Origin: an uncultured Muribaculaceae bacterium
GTDB lineage: Bacteria > Bacteroidota > Bacteroidia > Bacteroidales > Muribaculaceae
NCBI GenBank assembly: GCA_910587355.1
Contig: CAJUKF010000029.1
Coordinates: 1-34,603 of the forward strand
DNA: 34,603 nt
Direction of reading: 5' to 3'
Program-made: the position numbers and the translations under genes
Shown here: in pieces, positions 24,638-32,783 of the stretch
How positions within the stretch are numbered: position 1 is the stretch's first letter
How the letters are laid out: each line of letters starts with the position of its first letter
Notes under the pieces: model-generated
Seen by the model: only the letters and a program-made list of their open reading frames with translations
What the model was told of the DNA's origin: nothing
Databases searched by the model: none

Positions 24638-26338
24638 ATGATTTGTCGTATATCAATAATTCTGACCTGTTTCCTTTTGTTGATTGGCTGCTCTGAAAGC
24701 GCTAAAGACCCGCGTCTTATGCGTATATCCGAGATTGTTTCAGATTCGCCCAAGGAGGCATTGCTATGCCTTGACAGCATCGACTGTCAACGCCTTTCCG
24801 ACACAGACCGGCATTTCTATGACTTCCTCGCAATCAAAGCACGCGACAAGGCTTATATCACACATACATCGGACAGCCTTATTCTTGATTTGCTCTCATT
24901 TTACCGTGGCTCCGACCTATACCCCGAAATACTCTATTATGCCGGCAGGACATATAGTGACCTGGGTGATTTTCCATCGGCTCTGAAATATTTTCAGAAT
25001 GGCCTTGACCATATCAAGGATAACGGTCCCGAAGCACTGAATGTAAAAGGAAATATATTGAGTCAGACAGCCGGAGTCTTGAGCAAACTCCGGCTGTATA
25101 CCCGGGCCATACCGTATATGGAAGATGTACTCCGGATTGATTCGATTGAAGGTGACACATTCAATCTGGCCTATGACTACCACTCGTTAGGAGCCATCTA
25201 TCTTCATCAGAACAAACTGGATGATGCAGATAAATGTTTTATCACAGCAACTGAATATGCCCGACATCTTACCGAAAGGGATAAGATACAGATGCAAACA
25301 TATCGTGCAGCGATAAAGTTAGAAAAAGGAGAGATTGACTCCGCTTTAATATTGATTCGGGGAATTCCCGAGCAAGCACTCCCGATACAACAGAACTTAG
25401 TCTATATTAATGCTTCCAATATTTATCTGGCTGCAGGTATTATCGACAGCGCCTACTACTATGCCGACAAACTTATCCATAACAATGATACAAACAACCG
25501 CAAGAACGGATACCGGAATCTGTTCTCCGAAGAATTGTACAATCTTATCCCGGACGATTCCATTCCCGCTTATATAAGAAAATACTTTACAGCACTCGAA
25601 AGTTATTACGACAGCCACGAATCACAGGAAGCCCTGATGCAGAATGCTTTTTATAACTATCAGATTCATCAGAGAGAGCGAACACGGGAAGAAGAACGCA
25701 ACCGTCGGTTTACATACATTATAGCCGCCCTGATTTTGATAGTTTTAATATCTGTTATCGTGATTCTGTTTTTAAGGAACAAAAAAAAGACCCTCTTACT
25801 CTCCCTCCATTCCTCAATTCTTGAGCTCGACAATCTGCGCAAATCCCTGTCGGCGCGCGACTCCCCACGCGAGAATCCGATAAGCACCACTGCCGGACAA
25901 GGGGCAACAACCAACTTGGAAAGCCTCAAAGAAAGCTTATATGAACAAATAAGACTTCTAAAAGAAGAATCGGCCAACAGAACGCCTGTTCAAGCCGATA
26001 TCCTCGATTCTGAAATACTCAGAAAAATAAACCGATACATTTCCGATAACAAAACCATACCCGACAACAACCGCATATGGACAGAACTCGAAGAAGCCAT
26101 TTTATCAGCGTCTCCGCTTTTCAAAGAACGGCTGCACCTTCTGGTCGGGGAGAACCTCAAACCGCATGATTATCATGTAGTGCTCCTTATACGATGCGGA
26201 ATCACACCCTCTCAGATGACAATTCTCTTAGGCCGCACAAAAGGAACCATATCATACCGCCGCAAACATGTCTGCGAAATACTGCTCGGAGAGAAAATCG
26301 ACAGTCAATTCATCGACGATATAATTCGCTATATATAA
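24638..26338 (+). CDS. Lipobox-TPR-transmembrane-HTH regulator
   Basis: The 566-residue protein has an N-terminal hydrophobic signal with lipobox LIGC (Cys18). Then come helical TPR-like repeats from about residue 90 to 290 (e.g. PEILYYAGRTYSDLGDFPSALKYF split over 96-119), a single membrane segment at about 358-380, a basic stop RNKKK, a coiled-coil-prone stretch (about 385-445), and a C-terminal helix-turn-helix. The HTH is around ITPSQMTILLGRTKGTISYRR, at about 522-542, LuxR/sigma-region-4-like. Predicted topology: TPR domain in the periplasm, HTH in the cytoplasm. It is a likely one-piece transmembrane regulator of the peptide genes that follow; the target is inferred from position only. 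Confidence 0.78.
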   Translation: MICRISIILTCFLLLIGCSESAKDPRLMRISEIVSDSPKEALLCLDSIDCQRLSDTDRHFYDFLAIKARDKAYITHTSDSLILDLLSFYRGSDLYPEILYYAGRTYSDLGDFPSALKYFQNGLDHIKDNGPEALNVKGNILSQTAGVLSKLRLYTRAIPYMEDVLRIDSIEGDTFNLAYDYHSLGAIYLHQNKLDDADKCFITATEYARHLTERDKIQMQTYRAAIKLEKGEIDSALILIRGIPEQALPIQQNLVYINASNIYLAAGIIDSAYYYADKLIHNNDTNNRKNGYRNLFSEELYNLIPDDSIPAYIRKYFTALESYYDSHESQEALMQNAFYNYQIHQRERTREEERNRRFTYIIAALILIVLISVIVILFLRNKKKTLLLSLHSSILELDNLRKSLSARDSPRENPISTTAGQGATTNLESLKESLYEQIRLLKEESANRTPVQADILDSEILRKINRYISDNKTIPDNNRIWTELEEAILSASPLFKERLHLLVGENLKPHDYHVVLLIRCGITPSQMTILLGRTKGTISYRRKHVCEILLGEKIDSQFIDDIIRYI

Positions 26339-26364
26339 ACAGATTACAGATTCATCGCAAATTT

Positions 26365-26401
26365 GAAAAGTGTGCGAAGCCTTAAATTTCGCACACTTTT
26401 C
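26365..26401 (+). terminator. 14-bp perfect inverted repeat after the regulator gene
   Basis: GAAAAGTGTGCGAA (26365-26378) and its exact complement (26388-26401) flank a 9-base loop. The 3' arm ends in CTTTTC rather than a pure T run. It lies 27 bases after the regulator stop and just ahead of the next promoter box, so it probably acts as a terminator separating regulator from structural genes. An operator role is also possible. Confidence 0.55.
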
Positions 26402-26437
26402 GCACCATAAAATGCCACCCGACAGCCTGACGGCCAT

Positions 26438-26445
26438 TAATTTTG
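26438..26445 (+). promoter_or_regulatory. Bacteroidetes -7 box (TAATTTTG) for the peptide operon
   Basis: TAATTTTG lies 28 bases before the ATG at 26473. No TTTG sits at the -33 position, which would fit a promoter needing an activator such as the upstream HTH protein. It also rules out the TTG start at 26443, which falls inside the box. Confidence 0.55.
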
Positions 26446-26472
26446 AGCAAACAAAAGATTAATACATCTGCT

Positions 26473-26862
26473 ATGAAAAGACACTTTTCTCAAATTCTCA
26501 TCATGTTATTCATGGTCGTTTGCTCCCATATTTCACTATGCGGGCAATCCATTACTCTTACATTTACTCAAATTCCGCGACTAAACTTTGATGAAAACGA
26601 ATTAAAACACAGGATTCCCCCCAGACCTATCACAGCCATTATAGACTTTGACGCCAACACAATCTCGCTGTCGCCGCACATCGACAATATAGAATCCTAC
26701 GAAATCCGGGATGAAGGGCAAGAGGTAATACTCTATGCAGCCGACGATGAAGCCGAGTTTGTAAAGGCTCTATCCGTATTATCAATAAATAGAAACCCGG
26801 CAATTCTAATAAAGACAGCAACACATACCTTTATAAGTTATGTCTATCCAAATGTTTATTAG
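26473..26862 (+). CDS. Small exported protein of unknown function
   Basis: The 129-residue protein starts with a clear signal peptide (MKRHFSQILIMLFMVVCSHISLCGQ). The mature part of about 104 residues is rich in beta-type segments (PITAIIDFDANTISLS, EVILYAADDE) with no cysteine. The layout, a strand pair followed by a short C-terminal strand, is loosely reminiscent of DUF3244-type small secreted Bacteroidetes proteins, but I cannot confirm this. It lies between the promoter and the precursor gene in the same direction, 41 bases from it, so it is probably co-transcribed. Possible roles are an immunity or chaperone protein, or unrelated cargo. Confidence 0.65.
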   Translation: MKRHFSQILIMLFMVVCSHISLCGQSITLTFTQIPRLNFDENELKHRIPPRPITAIIDFDANTISLSPHIDNIESYEIRDEGQEVILYAADDEAEFVKALSVLSINRNPAILIKTATHTFISYVYPNVY

Positions 26863-26903
26863 CTATCTAAATCAACCTTTTTTACTAACCAAATTAATAG
26901 ACT

Positions 26904-27098
26904 ATGAAAAAATTAAGTGAATCTGAAATGAAAAACGTGCTTGGCGGCCTAATCATACGCGACTGCCGCGACACGCTCCAACATGAGGCTTACGAATTCA
27001 ACAGAAAAGAGCACACGGCTTCTGAAGTCGAAAAATTCTATGACTCCTGGAACCGTCGCTGGGAAGACTGTCTCCGAAGCCTCGGTATAGCAATCTAA
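26904..27098 (+). CDS. Double-glycine-leader peptide precursor with two core cysteines
   Basis: The 64-residue protein starts MKKLSESEMKNVLGG. Relative to the cleavage site the leader has L-12, S-11, E-8, M-7, V-4, G-2 and G-1, the full consensus of ComC/class II bacteriocin leaders cut by C39 peptidases. The 49-residue core (16-64) has exactly two cysteines, C21 (RDCRD) and C56 (EDCLR), 35 positions apart and near each end, so one disulfide would join the termini. It is highly charged (about 8 basic and 10 acidic residues, not counting His) and contains two Trp and two Tyr. It has no YGNGV box. Genes for a C39 exporter and a VKOR-thioredoxin protein lie downstream. Mature activity (bacteriocin, signal or other) is unknown. 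Confidence 0.82.
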   Translation: MKKLSESEMKNVLGGLIIRDCRDTLQHEAYEFNRKEHTASEVEKFYDSWNRRWEDCLRSLGIAI

Positions 27099-27111
27099 AA
27101 ACTTCTGTAAC

Positions 27112-27146
27112 AGAGTGACAGTGGCATAATATGCCTCTGCCACTCT
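27112..27146 (+). promoter_or_regulatory. Imperfect hairpin between precursor and GLPGLI gene
   Basis: The arms 27112-27126 and 27132-27146 pair at 13 of 15 positions around a 5-base TAATA loop. No T run follows, so it is more likely a partial terminator or 3' mRNA stabiliser that raises the amount of the precursor message relative to the downstream machinery genes, as is common after peptide precursor genes. Confidence 0.5.
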
Positions 27147-27160
27147 CAGCGTAAACAACC

Positions 27161-28066
27161 ATGAGGTCATATATACTTTGTATCTTTCTGATTATACTCT
27201 CTTTACCTATTAATGCCGCAATCATTGAAATCAAGGAGAATTCCATTATGGAGGTATATTATATAAAAACCGCTGAAGAGGACACTCTTAAGCGGAATGT
27301 TCATCTTGAGATTTCGCCCATGACCCTGCGAATAGGGCCGACCTCAAGTATGTTTTATGCTACTAAAAACTTTTGGGCGGATTCTCTTAGGACATTCGAT
27401 TTCAATACTCTGATGGAAATCAATACCGCCCGGCTCGAAAGCGGTGACCCCGATTGGTGGCGGCCTCTCGGGGGTGACGAATGGGAATATATATTCAAAA
27501 ACATACCGGCAGGATATATTACGGCGACTTGCCTCTTTGACCGCGAACAACGGTTTTATGAAGAGCCATGGGAGAAACCCGTATGGGAGATTTCAGACTC
27601 GACAAAAACAATACTGGGCATGGAATGCATCAAAGCGGAAACACACTATCGTGGCAGGGAATGGACAGCCTGGTTCACTCCCGAAATAGCAATACAGGAC
27701 GGTCCCTGGAAACTGTGCAACCTGCCGGGTCTCATACTGGAAGCATATGACACAAAAAGACATTATTCGTTTATTGCCACCGGGATTGCCTATACCGATA
27801 AACTTAAAGTAGGCCGATACTTCTTCTGTGTGTATCCTCCTACCAAAATGACACGAAACGAATACTTTCAACACAGGCATTGGCATATGAACAAACATGC
27901 TGAAGATTTTCTCGAGGAAAGACAGCATCTTGCCCATATGACAGGAGCAGAAGCCCCCCGCACAATCGCCGACCTGAAGATTGACACCACTTTCTATGTG
28001 AAGCGCGATTTCGAGGAAACGGATTATCCACACAAATGGCGCAAGAGCCAACAGAAAGCCAAATGA
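27161..28066 (+). CDS. GLPGLI family protein
   Basis: The 301-residue exported protein has an N-terminal signal (MRSYILCIFLIILSLPINA). The family-defining region lies in the middle: WEISDSTKTILGMECIKA, then AWFTPEIAIQDGPW, then CNLPGLILEAYD at about residues 186-197, with Asn for the first Gly of GLPGLI. The family is Bacteroidetes-specific, periplasmic or outer-membrane associated, and has no proven function. Members often sit beside TonB-receptor-like barrel proteins, as here. It precedes the VKOR-type gene with a 4-base overlap when the preferred start of that gene is used. Confidence 0.85.
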   Translation: MRSYILCIFLIILSLPINAAIIEIKENSIMEVYYIKTAEEDTLKRNVHLEISPMTLRIGPTSSMFYATKNFWADSLRTFDFNTLMEINTARLESGDPDWWRPLGGDEWEYIFKNIPAGYITATCLFDREQRFYEEPWEKPVWEISDSTKTILGMECIKAETHYRGREWTAWFTPEIAIQDGPWKLCNLPGLILEAYDTKRHYSFIATGIAYTDKLKVGRYFFCVYPPTKMTRNEYFQHRHWHMNKHAEDFLEERQHLAHMTGAEAPRTIADLKIDTTFYVKRDFEETDYPHKWRKSQQKAK

Positions 28067-29478
28067 ACACAACGACTGCCACTGTTCATAAATTCTGTAA
28101 ATTACATTCTCTTTCCATAACCTACAACAATCTGAGGTTAGGTATAGAGTCTATGCCCTCATGGCCATCGTTATGGAGTATATACAGGTTTCTTAACCTC
28201 AACGGCATAGATTGTACAGCGGTGACCGGCACAAAAGAGGATATTCTTTCACTGAACAACAAAACCGCCCTTATCCATACAGTGATAAAAGGAAACGATG
28301 AAATTCTTTTAGTAAAAGCATCCAAAAACGGACTTCTCTATTTCTCGCCCTTCAAGCACCGGTGGTCAATATTGCCGGATGAGATTCTGGCAGACATATG
28401 GGACGGAGTCATGCTTTTCTCTGATAAAAAAATAAAACCGCATTTCGATTTCACAATAGCCGGAAATATAATCTTTATACTGACAAGCCTTGTCTTCGTA
28501 ATACTGGCTCCCACCCCGGAATATAAGTTCTCGGTAAGCATAGCCACTTTGGGCATGGTCACATCACTATATTATTGGAAGAACATTATTCTCGACGAGA
28601 ACCGTAAAATCATACCATTGTGTAAAATCGGTAAAAAATTTGATTGTGCCAAAATCGCCACATCCGACAAAAGTTCGGTTTTCGGGCTGCCGGTCATTGT
28701 CTTTTCCATGGCATATTTCATAAATCTGTATATCTGGCTATCATACCTGATAATAGCCGATGCCACCATTTATCTGTCATCAATCAACACTATCGCCGCC
28801 ATTATATTCTGTCCCATAGCGACATACTCCCTCGCGGCTCAATTTTCCATTAAAAAATTCTGCCCATACTGTATTTTCACAGTAGTACTGGTGGGCATAC
28901 AATCTTTTTTATCCCTCTCCGAGATTACTCTTGTTCCTTATTTTACAATATTATATGCAGCTTCCGCAGGTATAGTAATCATCGCTTCATGGACCTTTCA
29001 CACCCGGGTAAAACTCATTGAACAGCAGACTGACACCGAAATAAAATTCCGTAGATTAAAAAGAGACAAGGCCATTATAAGTGTATTGCTGTCACAATCT
29101 TCGATGCTCAATTCATCTGAAATAAAAACACCATTTTCTTCCGGGACCGGGAACCCTATCCGCATAGATATCTGGCTAACGGACAATTGTAAGTTCTGTT
29201 CCGCTTTATTAAATGAACTGGAGTCTCTAAAAGGTCTGATTTCCGAATTTTATCTTAACATATATCCTCTTTGCTCTTCATCAACAAAATATTCGCCATT
29301 GACCACACGTATCTGTCGACTATGCAATTCAACCTACTTGCAGGACGGAGCACTTAAGGATATAAAAGAATCAGCCGTTAATTTAGGAATATCCGCTTTT
29401 CCCACAATTGCTATAAATGGCAGAATATTGCCGTCACATTTAACCTTATCTGATATTGTATACTCAAAATGTGGCTGA
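28063..29478 (+). CDS. Inactive C39-like domain fused to VKOR and thioredoxin-like domains
   Basis: The 471-residue inner-membrane protein has three parts. Residues 1-120 resemble a C39 peptidase fold (SMPSWPSLWSIYRFLNLNGI...) but have no catalytic Cys in the ECG position. Residues about 130-310 are a VKOR-type four- to five-helix membrane domain with loop cysteines C187 and C195 and the active-site CPYC at 267-270. Residues about 365-471 are a thioredoxin-like domain with CKFC at 376-379 and a cis-Pro candidate P447. VKOR-Trx fusions make disulfides in exported proteins; the dead C39 domain may hold the leader of the two-cysteine peptide encoded upstream. The ATG at 28063 overlaps the previous stop (ATGA) and fits better than 28036. 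Confidence 0.84.
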   Translation: MNTTTATVHKFCKLHSLSITYNNLRLGIESMPSWPSLWSIYRFLNLNGIDCTAVTGTKEDILSLNNKTALIHTVIKGNDEILLVKASKNGLLYFSPFKHRWSILPDEILADIWDGVMLFSDKKIKPHFDFTIAGNIIFILTSLVFVILAPTPEYKFSVSIATLGMVTSLYYWKNIILDENRKIIPLCKIGKKFDCAKIATSDKSSVFGLPVIVFSMAYFINLYIWLSYLIIADATIYLSSINTIAAIIFCPIATYSLAAQFSIKKFCPYCIFTVVLVGIQSFLSLSEITLVPYFTILYAASAGIVIIASWTFHTRVKLIEQQTDTEIKFRRLKRDKAIISVLLSQSSMLNSSEIKTPFSSGTGNPIRIDIWLTDNCKFCSALLNELESLKGLISEFYLNIYPLCSSSTKYSPLTTRICRLCNSTYLQDGALKDIKESAVNLGISAFPTIAINGRILPSHLTLSDIVYSKCG

Positions 29479-32036
29479 AACGATTTATATTGTATTCCCT
29501 ATGCCTTATCGTGAGTGCGAACACTTTCGGGCAGAGCGACATAAAAGGACTGATTATCGACAGCGCAGACAAAGAACCGCTGCCCGGTGTAACTGTGTTG
29601 TTGAAAGACAGTCTGAACAAAATATGTGCTTATACATCCACGGATGTCGAGGGACGGTTCAGCATTTCGCCTAAACCGGTTGCCAGAACAATCGAATTCT
29701 CGATGATTGGCTATTCAAAACAAAGTTTTTACATCAGGGACTATAATGACCGAGAGCCAATAGTGATGCAATCATCTTCGGAACAACTAAAGAACATCAA
29801 CGTGACGTCAAGTCAAATAAAGGAACAAGGCGACACACTGACCTATTATGTAGCGACTTTCGCCAAAGAGCAGGACAAATCGATAGGCGATGTACTGAAG
29901 CGCATGCCGGGCCTGAAAGTGGATGACTCCGGCAAGATACAATATCAGGGCTCAGACATCAACCGCTTCTATATCGAAGGTAACGATATGCTCGGTGGCC
30001 GTTATGGGGTAGCCACAAACGGAATTTCGGCATCCGATATAGGTTCTGTCGAAATAATGGAGAACCATCAGCCGCTGCAAGTACTCGGCGGCATTGCCTT
30101 TTCCGACCGGGCGGCTCTGAATCTAAAACTTAAAGAGGGCTCAAAATCGACATGGCTCTTCCAAGGGGGCGCCTCGGGAGGATTCTCCCTCAACCCTTTC
30201 CATGGGCTATGGGACGGGAATTTTTTCACAATGGCCGTAATGCCGAAATTCCAAACGCTTATGACGCTTAAATCCAATAACATCGGGCGTGACATAAGCG
30301 AAGAAACTTCAGACTTCAATTCTTCGGCACGGAACACGGAGCTCACCGACTACTATACATTAACGGCTCCCGCCACCGCGACATTAGGTGCCGCACGCGA
30401 ACGGATGAATGTGTCGCATCTGCTTTCTCTCAACCAATTATGGAAGATATCCGATAAATATGATTTAAAGGCCCAATTCGATTATAATTACAACCGAAAT
30501 CACTCCCGCTCGGAAAGCCTCACCACTTACTTGCTGGAAGAAGACAATAAACTTGTTTCGGAGATTCAGACAGGACACCGGCGCGAAAATATATTGGACG
30601 GCAGCATCACCCTCACGGCCAACGAGCGTTCATTTTATCTGAACAATACACTCACGATTTCCACCAATTGGGACAATGGCCGATTTATGACCCGCGGAAC
30701 AGATGACAACAGACAGGAAGTGACACACAGTAATATATATTTAAGCAATTCGTTTTCCATGTACCGCCGTTTTCATGGCAACCGGCTGATAAAAATCGAA
30801 AGCGTTACCGAATGGGAAAACATGCCACATTCACTTGGCGTGCAGCGTGAGGAAAGTTTTGCCCAACGGCTCCGTAATCACGCTTTCTATAATGAGGAGC
30901 GGTCTTCCTACCGCCTGCAATACAAAGGCTGGGGAATAGCTGTTGAAGCCGGTCTGAAAGCATATCTAAGCGGGCTTTCTGCCCGGACGCCAACCATAGA
31001 TTTTCCTGAAGGAAACTTCTCTGCCAACCGCAATTATTTCTCAGTATATACCAATCCAAGCCTGCAGAAAAGTTTTGCCAGAATCGATATATCTTTCCAA
31101 TGCCCGCTAAACTATACACATTATTCATTTGGAGATGTAATATCCAATAAAAATAAATGTCTTTATTCTCCGTCACTTACATTAAGATGGATGGCTCCCG
31201 GCCATATCAGCGCATCCGTAAGCGGGAGTATCGGCAATTCAGCTCCTCCGATAAAATTTTTCTATTCCGGAGTCATAGCTTCCGATTACCGCATATTCGA
31301 GCAAGGTCCTCTCTTTTTTGAATTAAGCACCCGCCAGAGGGTATCGGCTTTCATACGCTACCGAAATACCCCCAAAGGATTGTTTGCCGATGCCATGGCA
31401 ATGTTGGCGTGGAATACAAACCCCTATACACGCTCCCGGAATATTGTGGGCGACAATGTCTATTACGGATATGATGTCAATCGCTCCCACGGACGTATGT
31501 TCACACTTATGTGGAACGCAAGCAAAACTCTAAAATCCATATCAGGCGGTTTTTTTGTAAACGGAATCTTCACACGTACACGACGAAAAACAATATCGCA
31601 ATCGCACACAGCCCGGTCATACGACGATATGCTTACGGTAAATGCAAAAGTGTATTCAAGCCCATGCAGATTACTTTATCTGCAATATCAGTTCAAAATA
31701 AACTTCTCTGCCTTGCATTATATGAATTCCGACAAATGCGCCAATATATCCAATTCTCTGCAATGTACAGTTTACCCTTTTCCCAAAGTCTATGTCGACC
31801 TGGTGGGCGAATTCTATAAAACCGGGCTTCTCACCGACACAAAAAAAAGTGTGCCGATGCTCGACACCAAAATAACATACAAACTCAGTAAGACTATTGA
31901 AATCAGCACATCTGTAACAAATATATTCAATCGTGACAAATACTCCCTGACAAATTACGGCCTGCTTAGCTCCATAACCACCACAACATTCATGCGCGGC
32001 CGGGAATTTTTAGTATCAATAAACCTTAAGAGATAA
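29469..32036 (+). CDS. Outer-membrane beta-barrel protein with CarboxypepD-regulatory-like and plug domains (TonB-receptor-like)
   Basis: The 855-residue protein begins with a signal peptide ending near FGQ (residue 22). A carboxypeptidase-regulatory-like beta-sandwich follows (about 23-105: GLIIDSADKEPLPGVTVLL, GYSKQSF), then a plug-like domain (about 130-215: IGDVLKRMPGLKVDDSG, RFYIEGNDMLGGRYG, SVEIMENHQPLQ), and a long barrel of alternating strands to the C-terminal FLVSINLKR. It is not a SusC, since there is no SusD partner. It overlaps the VKOR gene by 10 bases. In this context it may be the outer-membrane step for the peptide, or a receptor; this is inference. Confidence 0.8.
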   Translation: MWLKRFILYSLCLIVSANTFGQSDIKGLIIDSADKEPLPGVTVLLKDSLNKICAYTSTDVEGRFSISPKPVARTIEFSMIGYSKQSFYIRDYNDREPIVMQSSSEQLKNINVTSSQIKEQGDTLTYYVATFAKEQDKSIGDVLKRMPGLKVDDSGKIQYQGSDINRFYIEGNDMLGGRYGVATNGISASDIGSVEIMENHQPLQVLGGIAFSDRAALNLKLKEGSKSTWLFQGGASGGFSLNPFHGLWDGNFFTMAVMPKFQTLMTLKSNNIGRDISEETSDFNSSARNTELTDYYTLTAPATATLGAARERMNVSHLLSLNQLWKISDKYDLKAQFDYNYNRNHSRSESLTTYLLEEDNKLVSEIQTGHRRENILDGSITLTANERSFYLNNTLTISTNWDNGRFMTRGTDDNRQEVTHSNIYLSNSFSMYRRFHGNRLIKIESVTEWENMPHSLGVQREESFAQRLRNHAFYNEERSSYRLQYKGWGIAVEAGLKAYLSGLSARTPTIDFPEGNFSANRNYFSVYTNPSLQKSFARIDISFQCPLNYTHYSFGDVISNKNKCLYSPSLTLRWMAPGHISASVSGSIGNSAPPIKFFYSGVIASDYRIFEQGPLFFELSTRQRVSAFIRYRNTPKGLFADAMAMLAWNTNPYTRSRNIVGDNVYYGYDVNRSHGRMFTLMWNASKTLKSISGGFFVNGIFTRTRRKTISQSHTARSYDDMLTVNAKVYSSPCRLLYLQYQFKINFSALHYMNSDKCANISNSLQCTVYPFPKVYVDLVGEFYKTGLLTDTKKSVPMLDTKITYKLSKTIEISTSVTNIFNRDKYSLTNYGLLSSITTTTFMRGREFLVSINLKR

Positions 32037-32039
32037 AAG

Positions 32040-32552
32040 ATGAAGAAAATACCGTTTGTACGCCAACATGACAGCATGGAGTGTGGAGTTGCTTGCCTCT
32101 CCATGCTCTGTGCATATTTTGGCAGAATGTACTCAATCTCTTTTTTAGGTAATTATTGCAAACCTACCAAATCAGGAGTTTCTGTATTGGGTATCTCTCA
32201 AGCGGCTGCAAATCTTGGCTTGCAAAGCGAGTGTTTTTTGCTTGATAAAACAGAATTGTCATCTGTTTCAACTCCTTGCATTTTGCATTGGAATCAAAAT
32301 CATTTTGTGGTGCTGTCCGAAATACGACACCACAAATATTATATTCTTGACCCGGGGAAAGGCCTATTGAGTTTTTCCGAAGCCGATTTCCTGCAGCATT
32401 GGATTGCAGACAAAGCGAATGATTCGGGAATTGCTCTTTTTTTCAATCCCACAAAGGATTTTGGTTCAATCCATGAAACTGGCAGTCAAAAAAATCTTTC
32501 CTGTTCCTTTGGGATTATATTCAACAATATCGATTCGCATTTTCGCAAATAA
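32040..32552 (+). CDS. C39 peptidase domain fragment of the exporter
   Basis: The 170-residue reading frame contains an intact bacteriocin-processing C39 domain: oxyanion Gln9 and catalytic Cys15 in QHDSMECGVACL, His88 in NHFVVL, and Asp104 in ILDPGKG. About 20 terminal residues after the A7 tract are out of frame and end at TAA 32550-32552. If translated alone it would be a soluble double-glycine leader peptidase with no membrane anchor. The domain would cut the precursor encoded at 26904-27098 after its GG. Confidence 0.6.
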   Translation: MKKIPFVRQHDSMECGVACLSMLCAYFGRMYSISFLGNYCKPTKSGVSVLGISQAAANLGLQSECFLLDKTELSSVSTPCILHWNQNHFVVLSEIRHHKYYILDPGKGLLSFSEADFLQHWIADKANDSGIALFFNPTKDFGSIHETGSQKNLSCSFGIIFNNIDSHFRK

Positions 32553-32783
32553 TACTGAGTCTTGTGTTGGTCTGTGTCTTTCAACTCCTCATACCGTTTC
32601 TGACACAATCAATTGTAGACATCGGCATCAAGCAAAAAGATATAAGTGTAATCATGCTCATTTTACTAGGTGAGTTTATGATTATAGCCGGAAAGACGGG
32701 TTCTGAATTTATAAGAACCCGGCTTTTGCTCCATATTTCCATGCGGATTAATATCTCTTTATTGAGCGATTTTTTTCATTAAA

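Noticed and set aside
26443..26475. TTG start giving 10 extra residues on the small exported protein
   Set aside because: The TTG lies inside the -7 promoter box TAATTTTG; the ATG at 26473 starts directly at a good signal peptide.
28036..28062. Earlier start for the VKOR fusion
   Set aside because: It would overlap the GLPGLI gene by 31 bases; the ATG at 28063 gives the common ATGA junction and loses no domain.
29469..32036. SusC-type nutrient receptor of a polysaccharide utilisation locus
   Set aside because: No SusD, no glycoside hydrolases, and the gene is embedded in a peptide-export cluster.
32040..32552. C39 fragment as a naturally stand-alone leader peptidase
   Set aside because: The next frame continues the transporter membrane domain without a start of its own and the sum length equals a normal C39 exporter, so a split single gene is the simpler reading.
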